A stretch of DNA of 64,000 bases from Methylovulum sp. (GTDB lineage Bacteria > Pseudomonadota > Gammaproteobacteria > Methylococcales > Methylomonadaceae). Both the position numbers and the translations under genes were made by a program. Below the pieces are notes generated by a model. It saw nothing but the letters and a program-made list of their open reading frames with translations. It was not told where the DNA came from and ran no database searches. The stretch spans positions 25,663 to 89,662 of the forward strand of contig JAURZI010000037.1 of NCBI GenBank assembly GCA_030653435.1, given 5' to 3'. This document shows positions 9,409 to 19,114 of the stretch, piece by piece (within the stretch, counting starts at the first letter, position 1; each line of letters opens with the position of its first letter).

Positions 9409-10124
9409 AAGGGTTTGTCCTGTTCCCGCTCGCTGCCCAGGACATTAGCGACAACAGCAGCCAGTCGGTGTTCTATCGTGGCATTAACGTGGGACACTTC
9501 GGTGTCAATTTTGCAGCCGCCGCGCGTGATCAGCGGGTCGTCAACGATGCCCCAGGTTGCAGAGGCTTCGTCTAGCGCCAGTGCCGAGCGAACCAGTTCC
9601 GCATCTTCCGGGTGTAAATAGAGGGTGATTTTTTGTGAGGATAAGGGCAATACATTGATTGCTTCCTTGACTGCGGCGACGACTTGGCCCGGATTTAACT
9701 TAATTTCCCGGCGTATGATTTGCGTCGCGATGCCTATGGCCAGCTTGACCAGCTCTTTTTCCACTTCATCGTCGAGATGCTGGAACGGTGTGCTTAATGA
9801 TTCCATGAGGCTGGCGAGTTCTTTACCCTGTTGTTGCAGCAACTGTACTTTTTCGTCATAGCCTTTTTGTAAACCTTCAGCAAAACCTTGTTGAAAACCT
9901 TCTTTTTTTCCCTGGGCAAATGCTTCGTCATAGGCCTGTTTTTGCATGGCTTCGATTTCTTCGACGGTCAGCACGGCTACCGGCTCGGCTTCAATATCCA
10001 CGGTTTCTGTTTTGGCTTCATGGCTTTTCGACGCGTCGGCGCCGTAGACGTCAGGCACGCGCCATAAGTCCAATGCCGCCAATTCAGACGGCGAAAACCC
10101 CGATGACTTATTAGATGTAGGCAT
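9405..10124 (-). CDS. fliH: Flagellar assembly protein FliH
   Basis: FliH is the negative regulator and peripheral stalk of FliI; it binds the ATPase and docks it at the C-ring. The 239-aa protein has a low-complexity N-terminus and a central GxxxG-like helical stretch (QGKKEGFQQGFAEGLQKGYDE), the hallmark of FliH. The C-terminal domain contains VKLAIGIATQIIRREIKLNP. It overlaps fliG by 14 bases and fliI by 4, so it is an internal gene of the operon. Confidence 0.93.
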   Translation of the reverse strand: MPTSNKSSGFSPSELAALDLWRVPDVYGADASKSHEAKTETVDIEAEPVAVLTVEEIEAMQKQAYDEAFAQGKKEGFQQGFAEGLQKGYDEKVQLLQQQGKELASLMESLSTPFQHLDDEVEKELVKLAIGIATQIIRREIKLNPGQVVAAVKEAINVLPLSSQKITLYLHPEDAELVRSALALDEASATWGIVDDPLITRGGCKIDTEVSHVNATIEHRLAAVVANVLGSEREQDKPL

Positions 10125-11118
10125 CGCGACCGCCGTCTGCGCCGCCGATTTGAATGTCGCCCGAATCCACCAAGCGCTTGACGACGCTCAAGATGTCTTT
10201 CTGGGCTGATTCCACATCACTCAAACGGGCCGGGGGTGACGCTTCCAGGTCATCACGCAATATTTCTGCGGCCCGTCTGGACATATTGTTAAAGACTTTC
10301 TCTTTAAGATCCTGGCTAGCCCCGCGTAAAGCCAGCAACAACTGACCCGTGGGGATTTCGCGCAACAGGGTTTGCATATCGGTTGCACTCATTGAGCTGA
10401 TGTCATCAAACACGAACATTTTATCCTGAATTTCTTGGGCCAGTTCCGAGCGGATTTCGGATATTTCCCCCATCACCATATCGCTAGCGGAGCCTTCCAT
10501 GTAATTCAAAATATTCGCGGCGGCATCAACGCCACCCAAAGTTGTCGCTTTGACATTTTCACTGCCGGTCAATTGTTTTTCCATGATTTCATCCAGTTCA
10601 CGCAATGCGCCGGGTTGGACGCCTTTCATCGTGGCAATCCTCATGACTAAATCAGAGCGCATGTTTTCGGGCAAAAACATCAGGACTTCGGCGGCCTGGT
10701 CACCATCCATTAATGACAGCAGGGTTGCCATGATCTGGGGATGTTCCAGGCGTATCATGTCGGCAATAGACCGGGAGTCCATCCACTTTAACTGTTCGAT
10801 GCCTTTGGTGCTGCCGCCTTGCAAGATTCTGTCCAGGATGCTGTTGGCCTTGTCCGGTCCCAGGGCGCTGATCAGCACGGTGCGGATATAACTATCGGTA
10901 TCCATGCCCAACGAGGTCCGGCTTTTGACGTCGACGATAATCTCCTCGACAACCTGGTCCATCATTTCAGGCGTGATTTCGCCGACCCCAGCCATCGTGG
11001 TGCCCAATATCTGAACCTCACGCCGGTTCATGTGTTTAAGCACCAGCGCCGCCCTGTCCATGCCTAACGCGAGCATCAATACGGCGGCGCGTTCAGTCTG
11101 ATTTAATTCCTTAGCCAT
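10111..11118 (-). CDS. fliG: Flagellar motor switch protein FliG
   Basis: FliG is the rotor protein that contacts the stator and, with FliM and FliN, switches rotation. The 335-aa length is typical. The N-terminal FliF-binding domain begins LNQTERAAVLMLALG. The middle domain carries the EHPQIMA motif (LEHPQIMATLLSLM). The C-terminal torque helix includes DDISSMSATDMQTLLREIP and RAAEILRDDLEA. It follows fliF directly with no gap and overlaps fliH. Confidence 0.97.
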   Translation of the reverse strand: MAKELNQTERAAVLMLALGMDRAALVLKHMNRREVQILGTTMAGVGEITPEMMDQVVEEIIVDVKSRTSLGMDTDSYIRTVLISALGPDKANSILDRILQGGSTKGIEQLKWMDSRSIADMIRLEHPQIMATLLSLMDGDQAAEVLMFLPENMRSDLVMRIATMKGVQPGALRELDEIMEKQLTGSENVKATTLGGVDAAANILNYMEGSASDMVMGEISEIRSELAQEIQDKMFVFDDISSMSATDMQTLLREIPTGQLLLALRGASQDLKEKVFNNMSRRAAEILRDDLEASPPARLSDVESAQKDILSVVKRLVDSGDIQIGGADGGRDAYI

Positions 11119-12870
11119 TTATTTAATCCACGATTTAAGGACTTCCGCTACGAGTTTCGAGTCATTATCAACTAATTTTTTGACATACTCTAATCGGGTT
11201 TCATAGGTTTGGGGCGTATCGAGCAGCAGCATGTCCATGGTTTCAGGCGATGGTAACGCGCCTTCTGCGCTTTCGCTTGGCGTGGCAATTGGAATGCCGT
11301 TTTCATCCAGGGCCAGCGCCTGTTTTTCGGCTTCTTTTTCCGCCAGCAGTTCCGCCTTGATTTCTTCTTCACTACGCCCGACCAGGCGTCGCATGGTGGG
11401 GCGCAGCACGCCAAAAATCAAGAAGATCACCGCCAGTAAGGCTGCCAGCTGTTTCATCAGCGTGATGAACCAGGCTTGCTCCCAAAGCGGTGGCTCTGGC
11501 AAGGCTTCAAGGGCATCAGGCGTTTTGAACGCAACATTGGTTACGGTGACCTGGTCGCCACGGGCGCTATCAAAGCCCACCGCCTGTTTGACCAATTCAG
11601 TAAAGCGATCTATATCTTCCTGTGTGTGGGGCTGGTTTTTTATTTTGCCGTCAGCTTCAACAGTATGTTTGTCATCGACAACGACGGCGACGGATAGACG
11701 GTGTAATTGCCCTGTGGCCAAGCGGGTATGGGTGATGGTTTTATCCATCTCAAAGTTTTTCGTGGCATTTTTTGACGATGAGCTAGGCAATGTCCCGGCA
11801 TTGCTTGCGGCTGCCGGTTTCCCTGCTTGGCCTGGGGTCGCTGGGGTTGTGGCGGTTGTTTCCGGCGCCGAACCCGCAGCTGTGGGCTGGTTTGACAATG
11901 CTCCGGGGACGCCTTGCACGCCAGGCAGCGTGTTTTGTTCTTCCGAAGACTGTTCGCTTCTTAGCACGGTTGATTTCGGGTCAAAATTTTCCTGGGTCTT
12001 GTCGGTTTCAGTAAAATCGACATCGGCGGAAATTTGTGTACGCATGCCGTCGCCGACTAAGGGCGACAGGATATTCGCGATGCGCTCCATCAGGTGTTCT
12101 TCAATATCTTTTTTGTAATCAAATTGCTTGGCGGTCAAATAACCCAGTGACGTATCCTTGCTGTTCAATAACCGGCCTTTTTGATCGACCACCGTCACCT
12201 GCTCGGCTTCTAGCTGAGGAACACTGGAGGCCACTAAATGGATAATGGATTCAATTTGGCCTTTGTCCAGTGACCGACCTTGATAGAGATTGACGATAAC
12301 CGAAGCGCTGGGTTTTTTACGTTCGCGGATAAACACCGATTGTACGGGCAGCGCCAGCAGCACCCGCGCTGATTTAACGCTCTGGATAGCCATGATAGTC
12401 TGTGCAATCTCGCCTTCCAACGCACGTTGGAAGCGCATGAGCTCCACACTTTTGCTTGCACCTATCGCTTGTTCTTTGTCCAGTAACTCATAACCTTGGC
12501 TATTGCTTCTAGGCAATCCTTGGCCCGCCAGCTTGAGTTTTATTTCGCTGACTTTGTCAGGGGGGACCATAATGGCGCCGGTTCCGGGTTCGACTTTATA
12601 CTTGATGTCTTGGGTGTCTAGGTATTCAATGATATCGCTGACATCCTGTTCGCTGATTTCAGAATACAAGCGGCTATAAGAAGGCGTTTGTGACCACAAC
12701 ACCACGGCAACGCCAATCGCAACGCTAAGAGCCAGCCCCAACATCAGCCCAATCTGGCGGGCAATTGTCATCCTGCCTAAGCCTTTAAGCGCGGGATGGA
12801 CCTCCCTATCAGCAACTAACGCTTGCTGGAGCCCTGTCATCATTGAGTTATTGCTGTCTTCGTCACTCAT
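11119..12870 (-). CDS. fliF: Flagellar MS-ring protein FliF
   Basis: FliF forms the MS ring in the inner membrane, the base on which rotor and export gate are built. The 583-aa protein has an N-terminal membrane helix (IGLMLGLALSVAIGVAVVLW, about 37-56). Ring-building motifs follow (YSRLYSEISEQDVSDIIEYL; the ARVLLALP block). A Ser/Thr/Pro/Ala-rich insert lies around 310-360. The second membrane helix is QLAALLAVIFLIFGVLRP (~455-475), with an acidic C-terminal FliG-binding tail. Length and layout are normal. Confidence 0.97.
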   Translation of the reverse strand: MSDEDSNNSMMTGLQQALVADREVHPALKGLGRMTIARQIGLMLGLALSVAIGVAVVLWSQTPSYSRLYSEISEQDVSDIIEYLDTQDIKYKVEPGTGAIMVPPDKVSEIKLKLAGQGLPRSNSQGYELLDKEQAIGASKSVELMRFQRALEGEIAQTIMAIQSVKSARVLLALPVQSVFIRERKKPSASVIVNLYQGRSLDKGQIESIIHLVASSVPQLEAEQVTVVDQKGRLLNSKDTSLGYLTAKQFDYKKDIEEHLMERIANILSPLVGDGMRTQISADVDFTETDKTQENFDPKSTVLRSEQSSEEQNTLPGVQGVPGALSNQPTAAGSAPETTATTPATPGQAGKPAAASNAGTLPSSSSKNATKNFEMDKTITHTRLATGQLHRLSVAVVVDDKHTVEADGKIKNQPHTQEDIDRFTELVKQAVGFDSARGDQVTVTNVAFKTPDALEALPEPPLWEQAWFITLMKQLAALLAVIFLIFGVLRPTMRRLVGRSEEEIKAELLAEKEAEKQALALDENGIPIATPSESAEGALPSPETMDMLLLDTPQTYETRLEYVKKLVDNDSKLVAEVLKSWIK

Positions 12871-12889
12871 TTTTAATCATGGCCTGCGG

Positions 12890-13207
12890 TTACATGGGCA
12901 TATTCATAACATCTTGATAGGCTTCAACCAACTTATTTCTAACCTGTAACATGGCCTGAAACGAGACGCCCGCTTTTTGTGTGGACACCATCACTTCTGC
13001 CAAGCTTATATTGGGAGCCCCTATCTCAAAGGCCTCTGTCATTTTTCCGGCACTTTGCTGGATATTGTTTACGGAATCAATCGATTGTTTTAATAAAACC
13101 CCAAAATCAGCGCCGCTTGTTGTGCCTTGGCTAGGGCTTGGGCTGCCTGCTGCAACTGACATTGCCCGCATTTGCGCTAACATTAGGTTTACATTCATGT
13201 CGCTCAT
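12890..13207 (-). CDS. fliE: Flagellar hook-basal body protein FliE
   Basis: FliE links the MS ring to the rod and is exported early. The product is 105 aa. It shows the typical spacer region FGVLLKQSIDSVNNIQQSAGKMTEAFE and the C-terminal signature VSFQAMLQVRNKLVEAYQDVMNMPM. It is the first gene of the minus-strand operon fliEFGHIJ and has a sigma-54-type promoter candidate some 35 bases upstream of its ATG. Confidence 0.95.
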   Translation of the reverse strand: MSDMNVNLMLAQMRAMSVAAGSPSPSQGTTSGADFGVLLKQSIDSVNNIQQSAGKMTEAFEIGAPNISLAEVMVSTQKAGVSFQAMLQVRNKLVEAYQDVMNMPM

Positions 13208-13243
13208 GGCTGTGCTCTCAATAGGCTTAGTCCAGAACTACTA

Positions 13244-13258
13244 GCATGATTGATGCCA
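13244..13258 (-). promoter_or_regulatory. Sigma-54-type promoter for fliE operon
   Basis: On the minus strand the bases read TGGCATCAATCATGC. The GG of the -24 element and the GC of the -12 element have the obligatory spacing. The expected start of transcription would fall near 13232, 25 bases before the fliE ATG. The same core (TGGCAT, N5, ATGC) recurs at flgG, which supports the call. An RpoN-dependent fliE operon is known from Pseudomonas and Vibrio. Confidence 0.6.
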
Positions 13259-13583
13259 GACGCTATTTATTAATCATCGATCTCTGTGCTGGCAGGCTTA
13301 CTCGACACTTGGTCCTTGCTAATCAATAACTTTCATGGGCATGCAATGGTTTTGTCGGTATACGGCCATGCTTGGTTAGCCGCGTTGGCGATTAGCTAAC
13401 CGTCTATAGGCTGGTAAGCCCGGTTACCCATCATGTCCACTATAATTCGGGGCGTAAGGCTTACGCCAAAATTCTGACAGCCCCAACCGCACCCATGTGC
13501 TCCGCCAAGCTGTTTATGACAATGCTACCGGCGAGGTAAAAACTGACATATACTAAACCGGTTAAATTTACCTAGAGTCTGAT
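13259..13583. other. Intergenic region between fliE and the FliL-like gene
   Basis: This divergent gap has no ORF worth reporting. Beyond the fliE promoter at its edge I see no sigma-54, FliA or clear sigma-70 site for the plus-strand FliL-like gene, and no riboswitch fold I can recognise. A short inverted motif, GGTAAGCCCGGTTACC, lies near 13412-13427. Confidence 0.4.
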
Positions 13584-13976
13584 ATGCGTCCACTTGTATT
13601 GTTATTAAGTTTTTTGCTCATGCCTGTGTTTGCCCTTGCCAATGAAGGCGAAAAAGCCGAAGCAGGAGGCCCCCAGTATGTTGAAATTGGCCCCAAACTG
13701 ATTGTTAATTTAGCAAATGCCAAGCAACTGATGAAAATTAGCCCGCAGTTAATGGTTGAGGGGGCGGCCGTTGAGCAAGTGAAAAAAAATATGCCGGCAT
13801 TAAAAAATGCCTTGATTATGCTTTATAGCGGCAGGAAAGCTGAAGACTTGGCCAGCGCTGGGCAACGTGAGGCGTTGCGGAAAGAAACGGCTGAAGTGAT
13901 AGAAAAAACCTTAGAAAAATATGGATCTAGCGAAGGCTTTAAAGAGGTGTTTTTTACCGATTTCAGGATCAATTAA
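13584..13976 (+). CDS. FliL-like protein with signal peptide
   Basis: The 130-aa protein belongs to the FliL family, whose members sit around the stator and promote torque or stator engagement. It starts with what looks like a cleavable signal peptide (MRPLVLLLSFLLMPVFALA) rather than the long cytoplasmic tail plus anchor of FliL proper. The domain that follows has the family pattern: YVEIGPKLIVNL, then MPALKNALIMLYSGRKAEDL, then KETAEVIEKTLEKYG and VFFTDFRIN at the end. A second, canonical fliL is at 42280. It is a single gene, divergent from fliE and convergent on dsbC, and its exact role is unknown. Confidence 0.8.
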   Translation: MRPLVLLLSFLLMPVFALANEGEKAEAGGPQYVEIGPKLIVNLANAKQLMKISPQLMVEGAAVEQVKKNMPALKNALIMLYSGRKAEDLASAGQREALRKETAEVIEKTLEKYGSSEGFKEVFFTDFRIN

Positions 13977-14068
13977 AGCCCCACTATCTTGCCCGTCGCT
14001 TAATTACCGCATAACCGCAACAGTCCGGGTCGATGACCGGCACGTTGCGGCAGCCAGACTACGCAATA

Positions 14069-14791
14069 TCAATGAGATTTCTTTTCGCTTTCCAGTGCTT
14101 CAACCAATTCTTTTGCCGGTAGATAGCCGGGATAAATATTGCCTTTTTCCGTAACTATCATAGGCGTACCTTTTACGCCAAACTCTTCGCCCAATTGCAT
14201 GTGTTCATCGACGGGGTTGGCGCAGGTTTTAGCGGCTATTTTTTGGTCTTTCTTGGCGGCGGTCAAGGCGGCATTGCGGTCATCCGCACACCAGACCGAC
14301 ACGGCCTTATTGTAAGACTCCGAGCCTTTTCCGGCCCGTGGGAAGAACAGGTACTGTATCGTAATCCCTTCCGCCAGATATTGGTCTATCTCTGAATGCA
14401 GCTTACGGCAATAGCCGCAATCGATATCGGTGAAGATGGAAACGGTATATTTTTTGATCTTCGGCTTGAAGATAATCATTTTGCTTTCACCTAGCTTTTC
14501 AAGCGCTTGCAGTCGTGTAGCCGCCAGTTTTTGCTCGGTCAAGTCGGTGCGAGTTTGGATGTCAATCAGGCGGCCTTGCAGCAGATACTTGCCGTTTTCA
14601 GAAGCATAAAGCAACGTGGATCCTACGTTCACTTCATAAAGCCCGCTGACTTCAGAAGGTTTCAGCGAGTCAATTTTTACTTCCGGCATAGACTTGGCGA
14701 AAGCTTGCCTGATGGCCGCTTCATCGGCATGGGCAATAGGCAGCGTCAAACCTAATACAGATAATGCGGCACAAGTGATGATTTTTTTCAT
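14069..14791 (-). CDS. dsbC: Periplasmic disulfide isomerase DsbC
   Basis: DsbC reshuffles wrong disulfide bonds in the periplasm as a V-shaped dimer kept reduced by DsbD. The 240-aa protein has a signal peptide (residues 1-22, ending in ALPIAHA-like small residues). It has an N-terminal dimerisation domain and a thioredoxin domain with the CGYC active site at residues 125-128 (IFTDIDCGYCRKLH). The cis-Pro loop is GTPMIV, and a second Cys pair (C189/C203 region: VWCADD and KTCANP) matches the structural disulfide of the family. It follows rseP on the minus strand, where bamA is usually found. Confidence 0.92.
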   Translation of the reverse strand: MKKIITCAALSVLGLTLPIAHADEAAIRQAFAKSMPEVKIDSLKPSEVSGLYEVNVGSTLLYASENGKYLLQGRLIDIQTRTDLTEQKLAATRLQALEKLGESKMIIFKPKIKKYTVSIFTDIDCGYCRKLHSEIDQYLAEGITIQYLFFPRAGKGSESYNKAVSVWCADDRNAALTAAKKDQKIAAKTCANPVDEHMQLGEEFGVKGTPMIVTEKGNIYPGYLPAKELVEALESEKKSH

Positions 14792-14883
14792 AATGTTCTC
14801 ATGTTGGTTTCAATAGTGTTTTGGGGGTGATACCGGGCCGTTGTTATAACTAAAGGTCAGCTAGCGTTATGCCGGCATCGTGG

Positions 14884-16242
14884 TCAAAATAAGCGCTGCA
14901 CATCTAAAAACATGGCCAATGCCATCAGCGTCACCAGCAGGGCAATGCCTATTTGTTGGAACATAAGCTGGATTTTTTCTGAAACAGGGCTGCCTTTCAG
15001 GCCTTCTATCGCAAAAAGTAGCAAATGACCACCATCGAGGACAGGTATCGGCAATAAATTCAATACGCCCAGGCTGACACTGACCAAGCCCATAAACTTT
15101 ATGAAATGCACCAGGCCCATACTGGCTGATTGTCCGGCATATTGGGCGATACTGATGGGGCCACTCAGATTTTCCACGGACGCTTTGCCAACCAGCATTT
15201 TTCCCATCATTTTCAATGTCGTCCAGGAATAATAGTAGGTTGTTTCAAAGGCGGCGGGAATTGCAGCCAGCGGCGATAAGGCATATTCGACCGTGAGTGA
15301 TTTCATCAAGTCTTCAGGGATATGCACGGATGCGCCTATTTTGCCTTCTGTGCGCTGGTCGATGGCTACGGGCTTAGGTGTGACGGTCAAGGTCAGCGCT
15401 ACGCCATCACGTTCTATTTTTAAGTTTATCGGAGTGCCTGGATGTATTTTCACTATTTCCACCCATTGCATCCAGTCATGCAGGGCTAGTCCGTTGGCGC
15501 TGGTAAGCAAATCTCCCGGTTTTAAGCCAGCGCTTAACGCCGCGCTGTCAGGCAGGACTTGCCCAATAACGGGTTTTAATTGCGGTGTCCAAGGTTTGAA
15601 GCCTAAATGTTTGTACAAGGTTTCAGGGTTTTCAGTATCGCTGTCGGCAAGCTTGAGTGTCCTGACTTGTTGCAGGTCATCGGCGCTTTTGACCTGAACG
15701 CCAATTTCCTGTTGGCCATCCAGTGCAGAAGCTATGAGTACGCTCATGGCTTCTGTCCAGGTCGGGGTCATCTTGTCATTGATGGACACGATCTCATCGC
15801 CTTCAACAAAGCCGGCTTGCGCCGCCAGCGTGTTGTGCTCAATGGCGCCCAGTATCGGTTTGATGCCGGTTTCGCCTATGACCAGAACACTCCAGAACAA
15901 GACGACAGCCAGTGCCAGATTGAATAACGGGCCTGCCGCGACGACTGCGGCCCTGGCACCTAGCGGTTGCCGATTAAACGCAAACGGCAAGTCGTCTGGT
16001 TGGACGTAACCTTCGCGTTCATCGACCATCTTGACATAACCGCCGAAGGGGATTGCTGATAAAGCATATTCCGTTGTGTTCGCGGACTTTTGGTAAGACC
16101 ATAACACCTTTCCAAAACCCACGGAAAACCGGAGCACTTTTACCCCCGCTTTGCGCGCCACCCAAAAATGGCCGAACTCATGGATGGAAACGAGCAGACC
16201 TATGGCGATGATGAAATAAAATAAGGTGTGTATGGTTTCCAT
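14884..16242 (-). CDS. rseP: Site-2 protease RseP
   Basis: RseP is the inner-membrane zinc metalloprotease that cleaves anti-sigma factor RseA after DegS, releasing sigma-E. It also clears signal peptides. The 452-aa protein has the HEFGH zinc motif in its first helix (residues 21-25) and a GGYVKM membrane loop. Two tandem PDZ domains cover about 120-310. The third zinc ligand lies in LLPIPVLDGGHLL near the C-terminus. It overlaps dxr by one base. Confidence 0.96.
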   Translation of the reverse strand: METIHTLFYFIIAIGLLVSIHEFGHFWVARKAGVKVLRFSVGFGKVLWSYQKSANTTEYALSAIPFGGYVKMVDEREGYVQPDDLPFAFNRQPLGARAAVVAAGPLFNLALAVVLFWSVLVIGETGIKPILGAIEHNTLAAQAGFVEGDEIVSINDKMTPTWTEAMSVLIASALDGQQEIGVQVKSADDLQQVRTLKLADSDTENPETLYKHLGFKPWTPQLKPVIGQVLPDSAALSAGLKPGDLLTSANGLALHDWMQWVEIVKIHPGTPINLKIERDGVALTLTVTPKPVAIDQRTEGKIGASVHIPEDLMKSLTVEYALSPLAAIPAAFETTYYYSWTTLKMMGKMLVGKASVENLSGPISIAQYAGQSASMGLVHFIKFMGLVSVSLGVLNLLPIPVLDGGHLLLFAIEGLKGSPVSEKIQLMFQQIGIALLVTLMALAMFLDVQRLF

Positions 16243-17426
16243 TAGTGGCTAAGCTCTGAGGCGATCTGTTGGGCTGCGGCCCTGGCCTGCCCGTCGGCGG
16301 CCAGGATAGTTTCCAGACTATCTGCCGGTCTGGCTGCAAATAAGCCCATGCTGCGCTCGATAATGACCGGAATATCAGTAAAACGGACTTGTCCGTTCAG
16401 GAATGCATCCACCGCTATTTCATTGGCGGCATTTAATACGGTAGGCATAATGCCGCCTGCATGGATGGCTTCATAAGCGAGACGCAGGCATGGGAAACGT
16501 CCCAGATCAGGCTCTTCAAAGTCCATGCGGGCGATGCTAAAGATGTTAAGCGGTTCCGCACCTGAATCAAAACGTTCCGGCCATGCCAGAGAATGGGCAA
16601 TCGGTATACGCATATCGGGGTTGCCCATTTGTGCCAGGACTGTCCCGTCCACATAATCGACCATTGAATGGATAACGCTTTGCGGGTGTATGACGATCTG
16701 GATTTGTTCCGGTTCCATGTTAAATAACAAACAGGCTTCAATCATTTCCAGGCCTTTGTTCATCATGGTCGCGGAATCGACGGAGATTTTCTTGCCCATG
16801 TCCCAGTTGGGATGGGCGACGGCTTGTGCAGGGGTGACTTCAACCAATTGGTCCAACGGCGTTTGCCGAAACGGGCCTCCCGATGCGGTCAATAAAATGC
16901 GCCGTGCTTGCTTGGCTTGCATGCCGGTTTCATAGCCTGCGGGCATACATTGGAAAATGGCGTTATGTTCACTGTCGATAGGTAGCAGTTGCGCGCCTGA
17001 TTCAGCCACTGCCTGCATGAAAATATCGCCTGACATCACCAAGGCTTCTTTATTGGCTAACAGCACTATCTTGCCGGCTTTAGCCGCAGCCAGGCTCGGC
17101 AGTAAGCCCGCTGCGCCTACGATGGCGGCCATCACTGAATCAACTTGATCCAGCGTGGCGACCTGCTCCAGCGCGTTAACGCCGGATAATACGATGGTTC
17201 CAGTTGCGGCTGAGTTTGCAAGCAGGCTTTTAAGCTCTTTCGCCTTGCCGTCATCCACAAGCACAGCATATTCAGGGCGGTGCACCAGGCATTGTTGGTA
17301 CAACGCATCAATATTGGTGTTGGCGGTCAACGCGACTACCTTATAGTGTTCAGGGTGTCTTGCGACGACATCCAGGGTACTGACGCCTATCGACCCTGTT
17401 GCTCCGAGTATGCAGATACCTTTCAC
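16242..17426 (-). CDS. dxr: 1-deoxy-D-xylulose 5-phosphate reductoisomerase
   Basis: Dxr (IspC) converts DXP to MEP with NADPH, the committing step of non-mevalonate isoprenoid synthesis. The 394-aa protein has the NADPH loop [16 protein letters not shown] at the N-terminus. Active-site motifs are [23 protein letters not shown] and [17 protein letters not shown]. Overlaps with cdsA upstream (4 bases) and rseP downstream (1 base) place it inside a coupled operon. Downstream use of the product includes undecaprenyl phosphate, made by UppS from the same operon. Confidence 0.97.
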   Translation of the reverse strand: MKGICILGATGSIGVSTLDVVARHPEHYKVVALTANTNIDALYQQCLVHRPEYAVLVDDGKAKELKSLLANSAATGTIVLSGVNALEQVATLDQVDSVMAAIVGAAGLLPSLAAAKAGKIVLLANKEALVMSGDIFMQAVAESGAQLLPIDSEHNAIFQCMPAGYETGMQAKQARRILLTASGGPFRQTPLDQLVEVTPAQAVAHPNWDMGKKISVDSATMMNKGLEMIEACLLFNMEPEQIQIVIHPQSVIHSMVDYVDGTVLAQMGNPDMRIPIAHSLAWPERFDSGAEPLNIFSIARMDFEEPDLGRFPCLRLAYEAIHAGGIMPTVLNAANEIAVDAFLNGQVRFTDIPVIIERSMGLFAARPADSLETILAADGQARAAAQQIASELSH

Positions 17427-18295
17427 GAAACACCCCTATAAATCAGATAGACACCGGCATAAAAGAAAGGCGCAGCCGCGACTATGCTGTCTATCCTGTC
17501 CAGTATGCCGCCATGCCCAGGCAGCAAAGAACCGCTGTCTTTGACGCCACGCTGCCGTTTGACCACACTGAAAAACAAGTCGCCATAAACCGAAATCAAT
17601 ACGGTCAATGCCGATAATAGGACAAAGTCTGCGGCAATCATAACGGGAAATTGGTAGATCAGGCTGAGCACAACCGCACATAAGATACTGGCCAGTAATG
17701 CGCCGTACATGCCTTGCACCGTTTTGCCAGGGCTGATTTCCGGCGACAATTTGACGGTGCCGAATTTTTTTCCGGCAAAATAGGCCGATACGTCTGCTGT
17801 CCAGATTAACAGCAATAAATACATGGTCATTTCAGAGCCATAAAATGCCCTTAACCGGGATAGGAACATCCAGGTTGCCAGCAGCACAAACCAGCCGATA
17901 AATAATTTATATCGGGGTTTTATCTCCATTTTCAAAATACCGGCCGGTGTTTTCCTGATGAGCAGCATTATCAGTATCCAGAATAGCACAGGGGCGATAA
18001 CCAACCACTCTAATGCGCCTGAATAAGACCTGACATCTGTCCAGTCAAAACCGAGTGCGATTAATTCAAGCAGTTGTGTCCAGAAATGGATGCCCAGCAT
18101 GGGCAACGTGATCAGCAGCAAGAACAACCCTCGTTTCAACAGTGAGGTCGTGCCGACAAGATTGCTCCATTCCCAGGCGGCTAAAAGCGTAATAACGCCC
18201 AAAACCAATGAAAAATACTCAAGGGATAGCTGGAATACGGCCAGTGCGATAAGCGAGGCCAGGATTGATGCGGTGATAATTCGCTGTAGTAACAT
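17423..18295 (-). CDS. cdsA: Phosphatidate cytidylyltransferase
   Basis: CdsA makes CDP-diacylglycerol from phosphatidate and CTP, the branch point of membrane phospholipid synthesis. The 290-aa product is a multi-pass inner-membrane protein with roughly eight hydrophobic segments. The C-terminal family signature is [20 protein letters not shown], with the metal-binding Asp residues. The middle region [25 protein letters not shown] is also diagnostic. It lies between uppS and dxr. Confidence 0.96.
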   Translation of the reverse strand: MLLQRIITASILASLIALAVFQLSLEYFSLVLGVITLLAAWEWSNLVGTTSLLKRGLFLLLITLPMLGIHFWTQLLELIALGFDWTDVRSYSGALEWLVIAPVLFWILIMLLIRKTPAGILKMEIKPRYKLFIGWFVLLATWMFLSRLRAFYGSEMTMYLLLLIWTADVSAYFAGKKFGTVKLSPEISPGKTVQGMYGALLASILCAVVLSLIYQFPVMIAADFVLLSALTVLISVYGDLFFSVVKRQRGVKDSGSLLPGHGGILDRIDSIVAAAPFFYAGVYLIYRGVS

Positions 18296-18312
18296 TTTTG
18301 TAAGGGGGTAGG

Positions 18313-19074
18313 TTATAAGGTGACGGATTTATTAAGGATTTGCTCGCCCGTATGACCGAACCGACGTTGCCGGCTTTTAAAGCTCTTGATGGCTTCTGCG
18401 AGGGCCTTCTGGTTAAAGTCGGGCCAGAGCGTCGGGGTAAAATACATTTCCGTGTAGGCGAGTTGCCAGAGCATAAAATTGCTGACGCGCTGTTCGCCGC
18501 CCGTTCTGATAAACAAATCAGGATCGGGCAGATCGGTGGTTGACAAGTGCTGGTTAATCAGCTGTTCGGATATTTTTGTGCTGTCCAGTTGTCCCGACAT
18601 GATTTTATCCAGCACTTTCTGGGATGCTTGGCATATATCCCAATGACCGCCGTAATTAATGGCGACGACTAAGGTTAACGCATCATTGGTCTCGGTTTGG
18701 CTTTCGCCTTCGGCCATTTTTTTCTGTAGCGGGCTTGGGAATGCGCTTCTGTCGCCGATAAAGCGCAAGCGGATATTGTTGCGGTCCAGATTGTTGATTT
18801 CCCGTTGCAGGGTGGCCATAAACAGCGACATCAGCAATGACACTTCCTCTTCGGGACGTCGCCAGTTTTCGCTGCTGAACGCGAACAAGCTGAGCACCTC
18901 AACTTTTTGTTCCGCACAATACTCAACAATCTTTTTGACGGCCTTAACGCCAGCCTGATGCCCAAAAGCACGCGGCAGCAATCTTTTCTGTGCCCAACGA
19001 CCATTGCCATCCATGATAATTGCGATATGCCGGGGATTAGCCGGCTCCGCGCAGTTAATGGTATCGTTGGGCAT
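18313..19074 (-). CDS. uppS: Undecaprenyl diphosphate synthase
   Basis: UppS (IspU) is a cis-prenyltransferase that adds eight isoprenes to farnesyl diphosphate to build the C55 lipid carrier for peptidoglycan. The 253-aa length is typical. IIMDGNGRWAQKR holds the catalytic Asp; SLFAFSSENWRRP and the C-terminal DLFIRTGGEQRVSNFMLWQ are family signatures. The gene lies 17 bases upstream of cdsA in the minus-strand operon. Confidence 0.97.
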   Translation of the reverse strand: MPNDTINCAEPANPRHIAIIMDGNGRWAQKRLLPRAFGHQAGVKAVKKIVEYCAEQKVEVLSLFAFSSENWRRPEEEVSLLMSLFMATLQREINNLDRNNIRLRFIGDRSAFPSPLQKKMAEGESQTETNDALTLVVAINYGGHWDICQASQKVLDKIMSGQLDSTKISEQLINQHLSTTDLPDPDLFIRTGGEQRVSNFMLWQLAYTEMYFTPTLWPDFNQKALAEAIKSFKSRQRRFGHTGEQILNKSVTL

Positions 19075-19114
19075 GCTTAAGCCTCTTGAATTAAGGTCTC
19101 ATTAAAGTGGCAGT

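Noticed and set aside
11231..12118. 295-codon plus-strand frame inside fliF
   Set aside because: Antisense to a certain gene; Ser-rich shadow of fliF codons with no start signal.
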